Of a stretch of DNA of 64,000 nucleotides, positions 25,536 through 34,981 are shown one piece after another. Within the stretch, counting starts at the first letter, position 1. Every line of letters starts with the position of its first letter. The translations under genes and the position numbers were made by a program. The notes below the pieces were generated by a model. That model was not told the origin of the DNA, ran no database searches, and was given only the letters and a program-made list of their open reading frames with translations. The DNA lies in NCBI RefSeq assembly GCF_015222005.1, contig NZ_JADFFL010000009.1, positions 1 to 64,000 of the forward strand. Direction: 5' to 3'. The DNA comes from Mucilaginibacter myungsuensis. Lineage in GTDB: Bacteria > Bacteroidota > Bacteroidia > Sphingobacteriales > Sphingobacteriaceae.

Positions 25536-26246
25536 TTAGGCATCAAACATGACCAACTCCGTCTGAATATTTTTTTCATCGATGCGGACGATCCTGTAAC
25601 CGAACTTGCCATTGTCTTTCTCTATCCCTCCGGCCTCCTTAGCGATCTGGTATGATGCCGCAGGCGTTACATATTGCGTGATGTTACCTACTTGCTGCAT
25701 ATCATCCATATGGTAATGTCCGCAGAAAATAGTGACCGGCCCCAGATTGCTAAGTAACGCTTTCTTCACCTGATCGCGACCGTGCAAAGGATATTTCCTA
25801 TCGATTGGTGTATCTATACCCAATACCGGGTGATGGATGTATAACAGGATCGGTCTGTCGGTATTGATCTGTTGAGTTAACCATTGCAATTGGGCATCAC
25901 TCACATGCTCACTGCTGGTATCCATAAAGACCTGTTTGTAACCATCTTCTTCGAGCGCGTAATACAGCTCCTCGTTGCCATCGCTATGCCCGTCAAAATA
26001 TCGTTCGGCATCATCAACATCGTCGTGGTTGCCAACCACGTATCTGAAACTAAAATGCTTAACTGTATTAAAGAACCAGGAATAGGAAGTTGGCGCGCCA
26101 ATATCACCCCCGAAAACCACGTCATGGATGCCCCGAGCTGCCACATCTTTTAGGATGCGGCGCCAGTTACGTTCCGTATTCACCCCAAGGTCTTCTAACA
26201 GGCCTTCATCAAGATGGATATCGGTGATATGGGCGATGGTTCTCAT
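25536..26246 (-). CDS. Calcineurin-like metallophosphoesterase (CpdA-like)
   Basis: A 236-aa protein with the complete class III phosphodiesterase metal site: HITDIHLDE, VFGGDIG, GNHDDVDD, YIHHPV and CGHYHMDD. It resembles cAMP phosphodiesterase CpdA and YfcE-like enzymes; the true substrate (cyclic nucleotide, dinucleoside or other) is not decidable. It is the third gene of the minus-strand set comF, orphan gene, phosphoesterase, 8 nt after its neighbour. Confidence 0.9.
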   Translation of the reverse strand: MRTIAHITDIHLDEGLLEDLGVNTERNWRRILKDVAARGIHDVVFGGDIGAPTSYSWFFNTVKHFSFRYVVGNHDDVDDAERYFDGHSDGNEELYYALEEDGYKQVFMDTSSEHVSDAQLQWLTQQINTDRPILLYIHHPVLGIDTPIDRKYPLHGRDQVKKALLSNLGPVTIFCGHYHMDDMQQVGNITQYVTPAASYQIAKEAGGIEKDNGKFGYRIVRIDEKNIQTELVMFDA

Positions 26247-26254
26247 TTTTTATT

Positions 26255-26752
26255 TTAAGAGAGATGAGGTATAATGTATTTCAAATTAATATTAGTTTCT
26301 ATCCACAACACATCCAATTCAAAACTTCGGTATAAAATAACAACATCAGGGATATTGGCTACCAGATCAGAAAGATAATGACTTGACCTGCATTGATCAA
26401 AAAGTTCTTGCTCATTAGCTATCTCTGCTAAAAAAACTACAGCTGGGTATTCATAACATTCCCATAATTCAGACAATTGACGCCTGTTAAAAAGAAAAAC
26501 GACTTCTTTTAATGTGCCTAAAAGTTTATGTTGTTCATCGATCTCGATATGGTCAAAAAGACCGTCTGAAGTTTTTTCTATTTTATCTTCAGGTAACCAT
26601 TCGCGATACCCCCAAAAATAACTTACCTCAAAAGTTTCGTTAAGAAATTTAAAGAGCCCATCCCATTTCAGATCGTTTATGTCAAGGTCTTTTGTAAGAT
26701 CTTGAATAGAGCATTTGGCCCGTTCATGAATTCGGATATCTAAAGTTCTCAT
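26255..26752 (-). CDS. Hypothetical protein, AT-rich, within the comF operon
   Basis: A 165-aa soluble protein that I do not recognise. It is rich in aromatic and acidic residues (SYFWGYREWLPEDK, LSELWECYEYPAVVFLAEI), with a predicted mixed alpha/beta structure and no membrane segment. It is visibly more AT-rich than the flanking genes, suggesting separate origin. Spacings of 7 nt to comF and 8 nt to the phosphoesterase imply co-transcription. Confidence 0.7.
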   Translation of the reverse strand: MRTLDIRIHERAKCSIQDLTKDLDINDLKWDGLFKFLNETFEVSYFWGYREWLPEDKIEKTSDGLFDHIEIDEQHKLLGTLKEVVFLFNRRQLSELWECYEYPAVVFLAEIANEQELFDQCRSSHYLSDLVANIPDVVILYRSFELDVLWIETNINLKYIIPHLS

Positions 26753-26759
26753 TCTTTAC

Positions 26760-27458
26760 TTACTCTGCATAAGCAATGGTAGCAATGCTTAATTTTAGCC
26801 CCGGAATCGCTAACAACACATTAGCGCACGACTCTAAGGTGGCGCCGGTGGTCACTACATCATCAACCAACAGCACATGCTTATTGGTCAACGCGCTAAC
26901 ATCCTTAACGGCAAAAACCTCTTTCATGTTTGCCGACCGTTCAAAGCGGGTCTTATGAGTTTGCGTTTGGGTAGCCTTGGTGCGGATAAGATCATTAATA
27001 GACACTACCGTTCCCAAAGCTTCCGCGATGCCTTCAGCAAAATGCCGGCTTTGATTATAACCGCGTTTACGTAACCTGCTTTTATGCAAAGGGACAGGAA
27101 TAACCGCATCGAAGTGTTTAAAATGCGTACTCTCAGCCATTCGCTGCCCGGCTAATGCGCCTAACTTATTACCGATCTGCGGCGCGTTGCGGTACTTTAA
27201 CGAGTGTACCAATTGCTGCACCTTACCGCCCTTAGTAAAGTAGCATAAGGCATAAGCACCGTCAAGCTTTACCTTGCCCCAAAATTGTTTGGCTACGATG
27301 TTATCAGGCTGATGGTGGAAATCGGTATAAGGCAAGTTATAAAGACACTCGGTACAGATCAGATCCTCGTGCGCTACCAGGCTGTTATTGCAAGCATAAC
27401 AAAGCTCGGGAAAGAGCAATGCCACAAAATCGGACCAGTACCTGCGGAGGAAGTTCAT
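26760..27458 (-). CDS. comF: ComF-family phosphoribosyltransferase-like protein
   Basis: The ATG at 27458 (MNFLRRYWSDFVALLFPELCYAC) gives 232 aa; the frame extends 27 codons further without family similarity. The N-terminal zinc-binding cysteines (LCYACNNS, LICTECLYN) and the PRPP loop VLLVDDVVTTGAT are both intact, with the conserved RKRGYNQSRHFAEGIA segment between. ComF proteins are needed for DNA uptake in naturally competent bacteria. Their biochemical role remains unclear. Confidence 0.92.
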   Translation of the reverse strand: MNFLRRYWSDFVALLFPELCYACNNSLVAHEDLICTECLYNLPYTDFHHQPDNIVAKQFWGKVKLDGAYALCYFTKGGKVQQLVHSLKYRNAPQIGNKLGALAGQRMAESTHFKHFDAVIPVPLHKSRLRKRGYNQSRHFAEGIAEALGTVVSINDLIRTKATQTQTHKTRFERSANMKEVFAVKDVSALTNKHVLLVDDVVTTGATLESCANVLLAIPGLKLSIATIAYAE

Positions 27459-27664
27459 GGTTTGAAAATAGGGAAATTTCAGGTGAATTTTTAGCGGTCG
27501 TTTACCACTTATTAAAGCTCTTGCACTTTGCACTGCCATTACTTTCCCCTAATTTAGGGGAACACCACCGCCTCTGCCTTAGCATTAACTTTCATAAGGG
27601 GTAGCAAGCTTAGGTGGAAAACTATTCCAAACCCCATACTTCATTAATTGTTAGCTTTGCCAGT

Positions 27665-29062
27665 ATGGGAACCACCGCAGCGGATTTTTTGATCGCATCC
27701 GAAGAAAAAGCCTTTGATACCCGCCATCGTGCCATTATCAATAACAATATGGGCAAATACGGCGCGGCGGTAGAGCGGGGACTTTCACGTATAGCTAACC
27801 TGGAGAACGCCAAGCGCAAGGGCCACGTCATCAAGTGGCGGGTAATGGAGAACCTGGACAAGTTACTACCCGAATTCGAGAGCAATTTCATTCGCCGTGG
27901 TGGCAAGGTGATCTGGGCTAACGATGCCGAAGAAGCCCGTAAAGAGATCCTGAACATTATCCAAAAAGCTAACGCCAAAACCGTCATCAAATCCAAATCC
28001 ATGGTGACGGAAGAATTGCATCTGAATGAGTTTTTGGAGCAAAATAATGTGGAGAGTTTGGAGAGTGATCTGGGCGAGTACATCGTTCAATTATTGGGTC
28101 AAAAGCCGTACCATATCGTCACCCCGGCCATGCACCTTAGTAAGGAAGACATTGCCAAATTATTTCACGAGAAATTTGACACGCCGATAGATGCCACACC
28201 CGAGCAACTGACCTTAAAAGCCCGCGAGTTGCTACGCGAAAAATATCTGCAGGCAGACGTCGGTATATCCGGTGCCAATTTTCTATTGGCCGATACCGGC
28301 AGCATTTGCCTGACAGAAAATGAAGGTAATGCCCGATTAAGCACCACCTTCCCCAAGATACATATTGCCATTGCGGGTATCGAGAAGATGATACCGAGCA
28401 TGGCCGACCTGGACCTGTTCTGGCCTATGCTGGCTACGCATGGCACCGGGCAAAACCTGACCGTCTATAACAGCATCATCAGTGGTCCAAGGCAGGCTGA
28501 TGAGACCGACGGGCCGGAAGAAATGTATGTGATCCTGCTGGATAACGGCCGCACTAACCTGCTGGCCCAAAAAGAGCAGCGAGAGGGCTTGTATTGCATC
28601 CGTTGCGGGGCTTGCCTGAATGCTTGTCCGGTTTATCAAAACATCGGCGGACACACTTATAATACCTCATACAGTGGTCCTATCGGCTCCATCATTACCC
28701 CGCATATGCGCGGGATGGAGGAGTTTAAACACTTGAGCAATGCATCAAGCCTGTGTGGCAAGTGCACCGAGGTTTGCCCGGTGAAGATAGAGATACACAA
28801 AATGCTATTGCTTAATCGCCGTGATGCGGTGAACGATGGTTTAACGCCGGCTGCCGAGCGTTGGGGCTGGAAATTTTGGAAAGCCGGCATGCTTAAACGC
28901 AGCAAGATGGACTTTTTTGGCGGCGGGATGAAGAACTGGTTTATGCGCAAGTTCTTTAAAAAGACCTGGGGGCATTTCCGCGAGATGCCGCAGGTGGCCG
29001 ATAAGTCGTTTTCGGCGCAATGGAAAGAAAGACAAAAAAACAAGGATAAAGATAGCGAATGA
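27665..29062 (+). CDS. lutB: Lactate utilization iron-sulfur protein (LutB-like)
   Basis: The ATG at 27665 (MGTTAADFLIASEEKAFDT) matches the family N-terminus; a GTG 17 codons upstream is possible. The 465-aa protein has an LUD domain (about 60-300) and a ferredoxin-like segment with two 4Fe-4S motifs, CIRCGACLNACPVYQ and CGKCTEVCPVKIE. LutB works with LutA (Cys-rich) and LutC in oxidising L-lactate to pyruvate. Neither partner gene is adjacent here; a reductase-like gene overlaps the 3' end by 4 nt (ATGA). The partners may lie elsewhere. Confidence 0.88.
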   Translation: MGTTAADFLIASEEKAFDTRHRAIINNNMGKYGAAVERGLSRIANLENAKRKGHVIKWRVMENLDKLLPEFESNFIRRGGKVIWANDAEEARKEILNIIQKANAKTVIKSKSMVTEELHLNEFLEQNNVESLESDLGEYIVQLLGQKPYHIVTPAMHLSKEDIAKLFHEKFDTPIDATPEQLTLKARELLREKYLQADVGISGANFLLADTGSICLTENEGNARLSTTFPKIHIAIAGIEKMIPSMADLDLFWPMLATHGTGQNLTVYNSIISGPRQADETDGPEEMYVILLDNGRTNLLAQKEQREGLYCIRCGACLNACPVYQNIGGHTYNTSYSGPIGSIITPHMRGMEEFKHLSNASSLCGKCTEVCPVKIEIHKMLLLNRRDAVNDGLTPAAERWGWKFWKAGMLKRSKMDFFGGGMKNWFMRKFFKKTWGHFREMPQVADKSFSAQWKERQKNKDKDSE

Positions 29063-29625
29063 GAAAAGTGATATTGAACCTGGCGGTTAGTTTGGACGGA
29101 TATATAGAAGGCCCAAATGGCGAATATGATTGGTGTTTTGCCGATCAGGACTACGGCATGGAAGCTTTTTTTGAGTCGATAGACCTGATCTTTATGGGGC
29201 GGAAGTCGTACGATCTGATCAGCAATACCGGCGACATCAATGCCTTTCCGCAGGATAAATATGTCTTTTCGGACACTCTTGACGCTGAGATGAACCCGCT
29301 GGTGAGCATCATTCGCAAAGAAAATTTTCAGGAAAAAGTAAGGGCTATCAAAGAGCAGGACGGTGGCCACATTTGGCTGTTCGGCGGTGCCGAATTGATA
29401 GAAGCTTTTTTAGAACTGAATATGATAGACGAGTTTTTGTTATCCATCCACCCGATACTTTTGGGCAGCGGCAAACACCTGTTTAAAAAATTAAGCGATC
29501 GCGTTGAATTGATCCACACAGGCACACAAAGTTACGACAGTGGATTAGTGCAGGTACGCTATGTTTTAAAACCAAAATTTGATCTGAGCAAATTGGCAGG
29601 CACCAATATGCCAGACCTTTATTGA
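29059..29625 (+). CDS. Dihydrofolate reductase-like (RibD C-terminal) protein
   Basis: A 188-aa protein with the RibD_C/DHFR-like fold: LNLAVSLDGYIEGPNGEYDW at the start, LIFMGRKSYDLI, HIWLFGGAELIEAFLELNMIDEF and SIHPILLGSGKHLF. Members bind NADPH; most are annotated as dihydrofolate reductase-like without proven substrate. The start overlaps the lutB stop by 4 nt, so translation is coupled. It ends 1 nt from the convergent GT2 gene, with no terminator between. Confidence 0.88.
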   Translation: MRKVILNLAVSLDGYIEGPNGEYDWCFADQDYGMEAFFESIDLIFMGRKSYDLISNTGDINAFPQDKYVFSDTLDAEMNPLVSIIRKENFQEKVRAIKEQDGGHIWLFGGAELIEAFLELNMIDEFLLSIHPILLGSGKHLFKKLSDRVELIHTGTQSYDSGLVQVRYVLKPKFDLSKLAGTNMPDLY

Positions 29626-29626
29626 T

Positions 29627-30778
29627 CTATCTGACCACCCTGCCCTTCCAGGCGTATTTACGGGTGTTACCCATCAGGCCGATATAGATGAAATAGATAA
29701 TGTGTATCGGCCCAAGTATCACCAGCAGGGGAAGTAATGATAGCCGTTTAAAGAACTGCATGATCGGGAACAGGAATATCGCCTCGAATAGATATTTCAA
29801 ACCCATTTGTATCAAAAACAGGTTAAAGAATCTGATATCATAGAAACCCAACAAGGCGTTGATCGGCAACGATAAATTGAATAGCCAAATGCCGATAGCC
29901 ACGGCCGTTATCTTTTTATCCTTATACTTTACCGATTTAGATGCCCAGCGCCTGCGCTGCTGCAAAAAGCTGGACAGGTTTGGTTTGGCATGGGTATAAA
30001 CCACAGCCTCGCGTTTCTTTAGGAAACCGATACTACCCGGGAACTTCGCCGCCACCTTTTGCAGCAACAACTCATCATCGCCTGATGCCAGGTCATCGAT
30101 GCCGGTAAAGCCGCCCACCTCATGAAAAATATCTTTACGATAAGCCAAATTAGCGCCATTGCAGGTTGATGCCCTGCCCAAACCAATGAACGATGCGCCA
30201 AGACCGATAAGGTAACTGAACTCGAGCGTTTGCAATTTTTCAAACAAGGAATGCTCCTCAAAATAACTTACCGGCGATGATATCATATATTTACCCTCGG
30301 CCTCAAAATAACTTACAACGGATGACAACCATTGCGGGCCCATACGGCAGTCGGCATCGGTGGCTACCATCAGGTCGCCGGTAGATCGGGCAATGGCTTC
30401 GGCAATAGCTTTCTTTTTATAGGAGTTGAGCGCGGCATCGGCTTGCAGTTGCATCAGTTGCACACCACGATCGGCATAGCTACGGATAATATCAGCAGTG
30501 CTATCGGTAGAGTGGTCGTCAACAATGATGATCTCGGTCAGCTCGCGGGGATAATCCTGCGCCATCAGGTCATCGATGGTCTTGCGAATGTTATCTTCCT
30601 CGTCGCGCGCGGCGATCAGGATGGTCACCTTTGTTTTATACGGGCCACTGAAAATCTTAGGACCGCGTAAAGCCGCCCAGCCTTTGATCATGATGACCAA
30701 TAACGACAGATAGAAACCGGTAAATAAGAAAGAAATAAAGCTATACGTCGTTATCAAAGAACTTGAGTTTAAATACAA
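29627..30778 (-). CDS. Membrane-anchored family 2 glycosyltransferase
   Basis: A 383-aa GT2 enzyme. An N-terminal helix (SFISFLFTGFYLSLLVIMI) precedes the GT-A domain with VTILIAARDEEDNI, EIIIVDDHSTDST and the metal-binding DADCRMGP. The acceptor-site GDDELLL and QRRRWASKS follow. Two or three C-terminal helices complete the topology. Start is uncertain: no ATG lies before the helix, and TTG at 30778 or 30757 would overlap the upstream UPF0104 gene. Pairing with a UPF0104 protein suggests a glycolipid or carotenoid-glycoside pathway. Confidence 0.83.
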   Translation of the reverse strand: MYLNSSSLITTYSFISFLFTGFYLSLLVIMIKGWAALRGPKIFSGPYKTKVTILIAARDEEDNIRKTIDDLMAQDYPRELTEIIIVDDHSTDSTADIIRSYADRGVQLMQLQADAALNSYKKKAIAEAIARSTGDLMVATDADCRMGPQWLSSVVSYFEAEGKYMISSPVSYFEEHSLFEKLQTLEFSYLIGLGASFIGLGRASTCNGANLAYRKDIFHEVGGFTGIDDLASGDDELLLQKVAAKFPGSIGFLKKREAVVYTHAKPNLSSFLQQRRRWASKSVKYKDKKITAVAIGIWLFNLSLPINALLGFYDIRFFNLFLIQMGLKYLFEAIFLFPIMQFFKRLSLLPLLVILGPIHIIYFIYIGLMGNTRKYAWKGRVVR

Positions 30779-31715
30779 ATATAGAACCTAAAATAGCCGG
30801 AACGATCAAATTAATGAACCAGATAGAAGTAACCGCCGCCATTACAGCTATCTTTTGGTCGGTTACGTAGGCGAACAATGTGCCGGCGGTAATGTTTCGC
30901 ACCCCCACATCCAATAGATCTAAAGATGGCAAGGCCGACTGTATAAAGAACAGGATGAATACCATCATAAAAATATCGTGCACTGGGATAGACGGAATCA
31001 GCAGATGAATGACCAGATAATACTGGAAAGAGAACACCGCGTAACGGGCAATACAATAGCCCATAATGCGCACCAATTCGGGAAACCTATAGCGGGCCAT
31101 GATATCAAAGAAGCGATGGTATTTCCTCAGCCACTTAATGCTGTTGAGCAGCGACACCATCCACCTGATGTTGAAATAGAACAGCAACATCAACAGCATG
31201 AACATGAATACCAGTATCCATAACCCAAAGTAAAAGATCGGATCCAATTTAAGGAATGTCCAAACGAACCACATAAAGGCGGCTGCGCCCAGCACATTGG
31301 TCATTACGTTTTGGCCGAACGACCCTACCGCCATGGCAAACACCCCATGCACCCTTTTACGGGGCGAAAGGAACATTACCCGTCCTCCGTACTCACCAAT
31401 ACGATTTGGGGTAAGTATGGCCCAGCTTAAACCGCAAAAAACAGCTTCAATGGATTCCCACAGCGTCATAGGCTGTAGCCGTTGGGTGAGGTAACGCCAT
31501 TTCCCTGACTCTAACACCCAGTTAATCAGCATCAACCCCACAACTACCGACATGGTGCTGATCACTAAAGTACGATCCATCCCGCTGATGATCTGCTGAA
31601 ATTTGACCAGATCTTTGCGGTTACTCAACTTTTGATAGATATAAAAAGCAGTAAGCAGCAAAATGCCCGCTTTTATAGCATAGGTGAGTATTTTTTTATT
31701 AGATCTGTTCAGCAC
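30741..31715 (-). CDS. UPF0104 / lysylphosphatidylglycerol-synthase-like membrane protein
   Basis: A 324-aa protein starting at GTG, with seven to eight predicted helices and conserved GLSWAILTPNRIGEYGGRVMFL and SALPSLDLLDVGVRN blocks typical of the flippase-like half of MprF and of UPF0104 proteins. It overlaps the downstream GT2 gene by about 38 nt. The role is probably lipid translocation or binding. This is an inference from the family. Confidence 0.82.
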   Translation of the reverse strand: MLNRSNKKILTYAIKAGILLLTAFYIYQKLSNRKDLVKFQQIISGMDRTLVISTMSVVVGLMLINWVLESGKWRYLTQRLQPMTLWESIEAVFCGLSWAILTPNRIGEYGGRVMFLSPRKRVHGVFAMAVGSFGQNVMTNVLGAAAFMWFVWTFLKLDPIFYFGLWILVFMFMLLMLLFYFNIRWMVSLLNSIKWLRKYHRFFDIMARYRFPELVRIMGYCIARYAVFSFQYYLVIHLLIPSIPVHDIFMMVFILFFIQSALPSLDLLDVGVRNITAGTLFAYVTDQKIAVMAAVTSIWFINLIVPAILGSIFVFKLKFFDNDV

Positions 31716-31918
31716 GGGTATGTTTAGGCAATGTTACGGAAAGTTAGCGTAGAAGTGGTCATTTTAAGCCAAACTGCTGAAACAGGACGGTTGTACTTTT
31801 GAAACAGAATGCAGCATCGGCAGGTAAGTGATCGTTTTTCCATATATGAAAGGGCGGGGTAGTAACAGATAACCGCCGAAATGCAGATCTGTTTGATTTA
31901 GCTTCCGTCAAAAATGAG

Positions 31919-31939
31919 ACTAAGCTATAGCCCCTTAGT
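31919..31939 (-). terminator. Weak terminator-like hairpin after the SNF2 gene
   Basis: A 6-bp stem (actaag / cttagt) on the minus strand followed by ctcatttttg, immediately after the SNF2 stop. The rest of 31716-31918 shows no gene. Confidence 0.35.
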
Positions 31940-34839
31940 TAAGCCAGGATATCCCTGATATCATCCGCCGTCAAAGTCTTGATAAAACTTTCCTCGGTGG
32001 TGATCAGCGAGCGGGCTACACTTAGTTTACGCTGTTGCAAGGCCAGTATTTTCTCCTCTACCGAATCTTTGGTGATGAACTTATAAATGAACACATTTTT
32101 GGTCTGCCCGATGCGGTGCGTACGGTCAATGGCTTGCTGCTCGACCGCCGGGTTCCACCATGGGTCAAGGATGAAAACGTAGTCTGCCTCGGTCAAGTTC
32201 AAACCTACCCCACCTGCTTTGATAGAGATGAGGAATACTTTGGTCTTTTGGTCTTCCTGAAATTGCTTTACGATCTCGCCCCGGTTCTGCGTGCTGCCGT
32301 CCAGATAAGAATAAGGGATATGTTTATCTTCAAAATAGCGGCGGTAGATCTGCAACTGCTTCACAAATTGCGAAAAGATGAGCACCTTGTGGCCACCATC
32401 CAACACGTTACTCAACGTATGCACCACGTCTTCAAACTTGCCCGAATCGCCCTCATACTGCTCGTCTATCATAGACGGGTGATTAGCGATCTGGCGCAGC
32501 TTGATCAAGCCTTGTAGTACCTGCATTTGCGTCTGGGCAAAAGTGCCGTCCTCCAGGCTCTTTAGTAATTCGTTGCGGTATTCTGATTTTACCTCTTCGT
32601 AAACGGCCGACTGTTCCTCGCTCATTTGCGAATAGAACAGGTGTTCAGTCTTAGGCGGTAACTCGGTAGCCACCTGCTCTTTTGTACGGCGGAGGACGAA
32701 AGGTTTGATGATCGCTTGTAACTTGCGCGCCTTCTCCTCGTCCTTCTTCTTCTCTATCGGGGTAACAAATTCGTTCATAAAGAACTGTTGACTGCCCAAT
32801 AACCCGGGGTTGATGAACGACATCTGCGTCCAAAGGTCATTAACCGAATTCTCGACCGGCGTACCACTTAGGATCAGCTTAAAGCGCGACTTTAATTGTT
32901 TGACCGCCTGATAGGATTTAGACGACGGGTTTTTGATGTTCTGGCTCTCATCCAAGATCACGTAATCAAAAAAGAAAGATTTGAACAACTCGATATCGAT
33001 ACGGCTGATGCCATAAGTGGTCACCACCACATCATAATTACCGAATACTCCCGGATCTTTATAACGGAACGCGCCGGTATGCACCATCATCCTAAGTTGC
33101 GGGGCAAACTTTTTGGCCTCGTTTATCCAGTTATAGATCAGCGATGTAGGCATGATCAGCAGCGATGTGCTTTTGCCTCCGGCAGCCTCGGTATCTTCTT
33201 TATTTTTTTGTAACAGGGCAAGTGTCTGTACGGTCTTGCCCAGACCCATGTCATCGGCCAAACAACCACCAAAATGGTATTCCCTTAAAAAATGGAACCA
33301 GTTATAGCCGGCCTGTTGGTAAGGGCGCAAACTGCCCTGAAAGTTGACCGGCATCGGCGCATCAGCAACCTCTTCAAAATTGTTCAGCTTTTGCAATTTG
33401 CGATCCATGGCAATTCCGGCCAACTCGCCTTCGTTGCTTAGTTCGGATAGCAAGCCGATGTGGTGTTTGCGGAGTTTTAACTCTGCGCCGTTCTCGGCAA
33501 AGTGCAACAGGTTGCCATATTGCGAGAACCATTGCTCGGGGATCACCGCTATCTCGCCCGATGGCAGCACGAATTCTTTTTTGCGATTAAGGATATGGTT
33601 ACGCAGATCAATGAATGGGATCTTATACGGCCCAAAATGTACCACGGCATAAATATCGAACCAATCATTACCCTCGGTCACCTCCAGATCTATCTTATTA
33701 CTGCCGAACAGGTAGCGTTTTTGTCCGTCGGGTTGGTCTATCTGGTAGCCTTTATCTGATAGTTGCTGATGATGTTGATTAAGCCAATCGAACACCGAAA
33801 AGCTTTGGTCGGTATCTGTAGTGTCGTTGGTCTTTACCTCCAGATTGTGGAACAGGCCCGACGTTATTTCTAAGCCCAAACTTTCTAATTCGGCCAGTCT
33901 GTTCTTCTCCCAACTTACCGAACGCTTAATGCGATGGAAAATATAACTATCCCCATCTTTATCCATCCTAACAGACACATGCCTGCCATCCCCGTAAGGG
34001 AAAACATAGCCGGCGTACTTAAAGCAGAGTTGTATCTGCGATGTACCGCCCGGGATATGTATCGGCTTTAGTATCGGTGTGGCCTCGTATTTTTCGGTGT
34101 TGATGGTAAAGCCCTCGGCATACACCGGATACTTTTCTATCAGCGGGATCACAAAACGCTCGAAGTAAGAATGCTCCGACGATCGGGGAATAGCGATGTA
34201 ACGTTTATTCAGGAAAGGTAGCAGTTTTTTGCCCTCAATATCTTTATCAAAATAATACAGGGTATCATCCAGCATCATCCAGGCCGGGTGATTGCAAATG
34301 ATCTCGGCATTTTTGAACATGAACTCGATACGGAGGCCCTGATATTTGATGGTAGGGAAATAGCGTATTTCTTGCTCGTCGCGCCTAAAGTGGAATAATA
34401 CCGAGGCCGGCTCAGCAGCGATATGCAATTGCTTACCAGCCGGATAGCCCTCCTTACTCATCTGGTAGAGCTGTTTGTCCGGCAATAGGTTCAGCGCCTC
34501 TACCATTTTCTTTTCCATCTTAGGGCGGATGGCATCGTAAAGCTGGTCGTTAAATATCTTGCTAAAGAACTCGAACGGGCGGACCGGCTTTTTATAATAA
34601 CGCTTAATAATTGCCCCCTGCTCTAGATCATCCAGTATCTTAATGAGTTTAAGATCCGACTCGTCAAGGCAATTAGCGAACTCCTTAGCGGTATTACTAA
34701 ATAAACGCTGATGTGTTAATGAAAACTCTCCGTTGGGATTCAGCTGAACAATATGAGGCTCAATAACGTACGACAGATATTCATGCCGGGCAATGGCATA
34801 AATAATTTGGCAAGGCTTGCTGCTGTCTACGCGTAACAT
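31939..34839 (-). CDS. SNF2-family DEAD/DEAH-box helicase
   Basis: A 966-aa Swi2/Snf2-type ATPase. The helicase core occupies about residues 490-950: motif I DDMGLGKTVQTL, motif Ia SLLIMPTSLIYNW, motif II DESQ in VILDESQNIKNP, motif III LILSGTPVENS, motif V SIKAGGVGLNLT and motif VI DRTHRIGQTKNV. The N-terminal 480 residues correspond to the bacterial SNF2-associated region, probably DNA or RNA polymerase contacting; no SWIM zinc finger is seen. Bacterial members such as RapA recycle RNA polymerase. The function in Bacteroidota is not established. Confidence 0.93.
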   Translation of the reverse strand: MLRVDSSKPCQIIYAIARHEYLSYVIEPHIVQLNPNGEFSLTHQRLFSNTAKEFANCLDESDLKLIKILDDLEQGAIIKRYYKKPVRPFEFFSKIFNDQLYDAIRPKMEKKMVEALNLLPDKQLYQMSKEGYPAGKQLHIAAEPASVLFHFRRDEQEIRYFPTIKYQGLRIEFMFKNAEIICNHPAWMMLDDTLYYFDKDIEGKKLLPFLNKRYIAIPRSSEHSYFERFVIPLIEKYPVYAEGFTINTEKYEATPILKPIHIPGGTSQIQLCFKYAGYVFPYGDGRHVSVRMDKDGDSYIFHRIKRSVSWEKNRLAELESLGLEITSGLFHNLEVKTNDTTDTDQSFSVFDWLNQHHQQLSDKGYQIDQPDGQKRYLFGSNKIDLEVTEGNDWFDIYAVVHFGPYKIPFIDLRNHILNRKKEFVLPSGEIAVIPEQWFSQYGNLLHFAENGAELKLRKHHIGLLSELSNEGELAGIAMDRKLQKLNNFEEVADAPMPVNFQGSLRPYQQAGYNWFHFLREYHFGGCLADDMGLGKTVQTLALLQKNKEDTEAAGGKSTSLLIMPTSLIYNWINEAKKFAPQLRMMVHTGAFRYKDPGVFGNYDVVVTTYGISRIDIELFKSFFFDYVILDESQNIKNPSSKSYQAVKQLKSRFKLILSGTPVENSVNDLWTQMSFINPGLLGSQQFFMNEFVTPIEKKKDEEKARKLQAIIKPFVLRRTKEQVATELPPKTEHLFYSQMSEEQSAVYEEVKSEYRNELLKSLEDGTFAQTQMQVLQGLIKLRQIANHPSMIDEQYEGDSGKFEDVVHTLSNVLDGGHKVLIFSQFVKQLQIYRRYFEDKHIPYSYLDGSTQNRGEIVKQFQEDQKTKVFLISIKAGGVGLNLTEADYVFILDPWWNPAVEQQAIDRTHRIGQTKNVFIYKFITKDSVEEKILALQQRKLSVARSLITTEESFIKTLTADDIRDILA

Positions 34840-34981
34840 GTGGCTTCGTGGAAAAAATTTATTGAAGCTACATCAACAAAAAATCCAAACCTAAACAGAA
34901 TTTATTTTAATAAAAAGCATTAACGGTTAAAAATTTGTTAACAACCAACGTTAATAATTAACAGTTTACCTTAGCGGTTTA

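Noticed and set aside
28657..29370. 237-codon minus-strand open frame
   Set aside because: Lies across the lutB end and the reductase gene in the opposite strand, both well supported.
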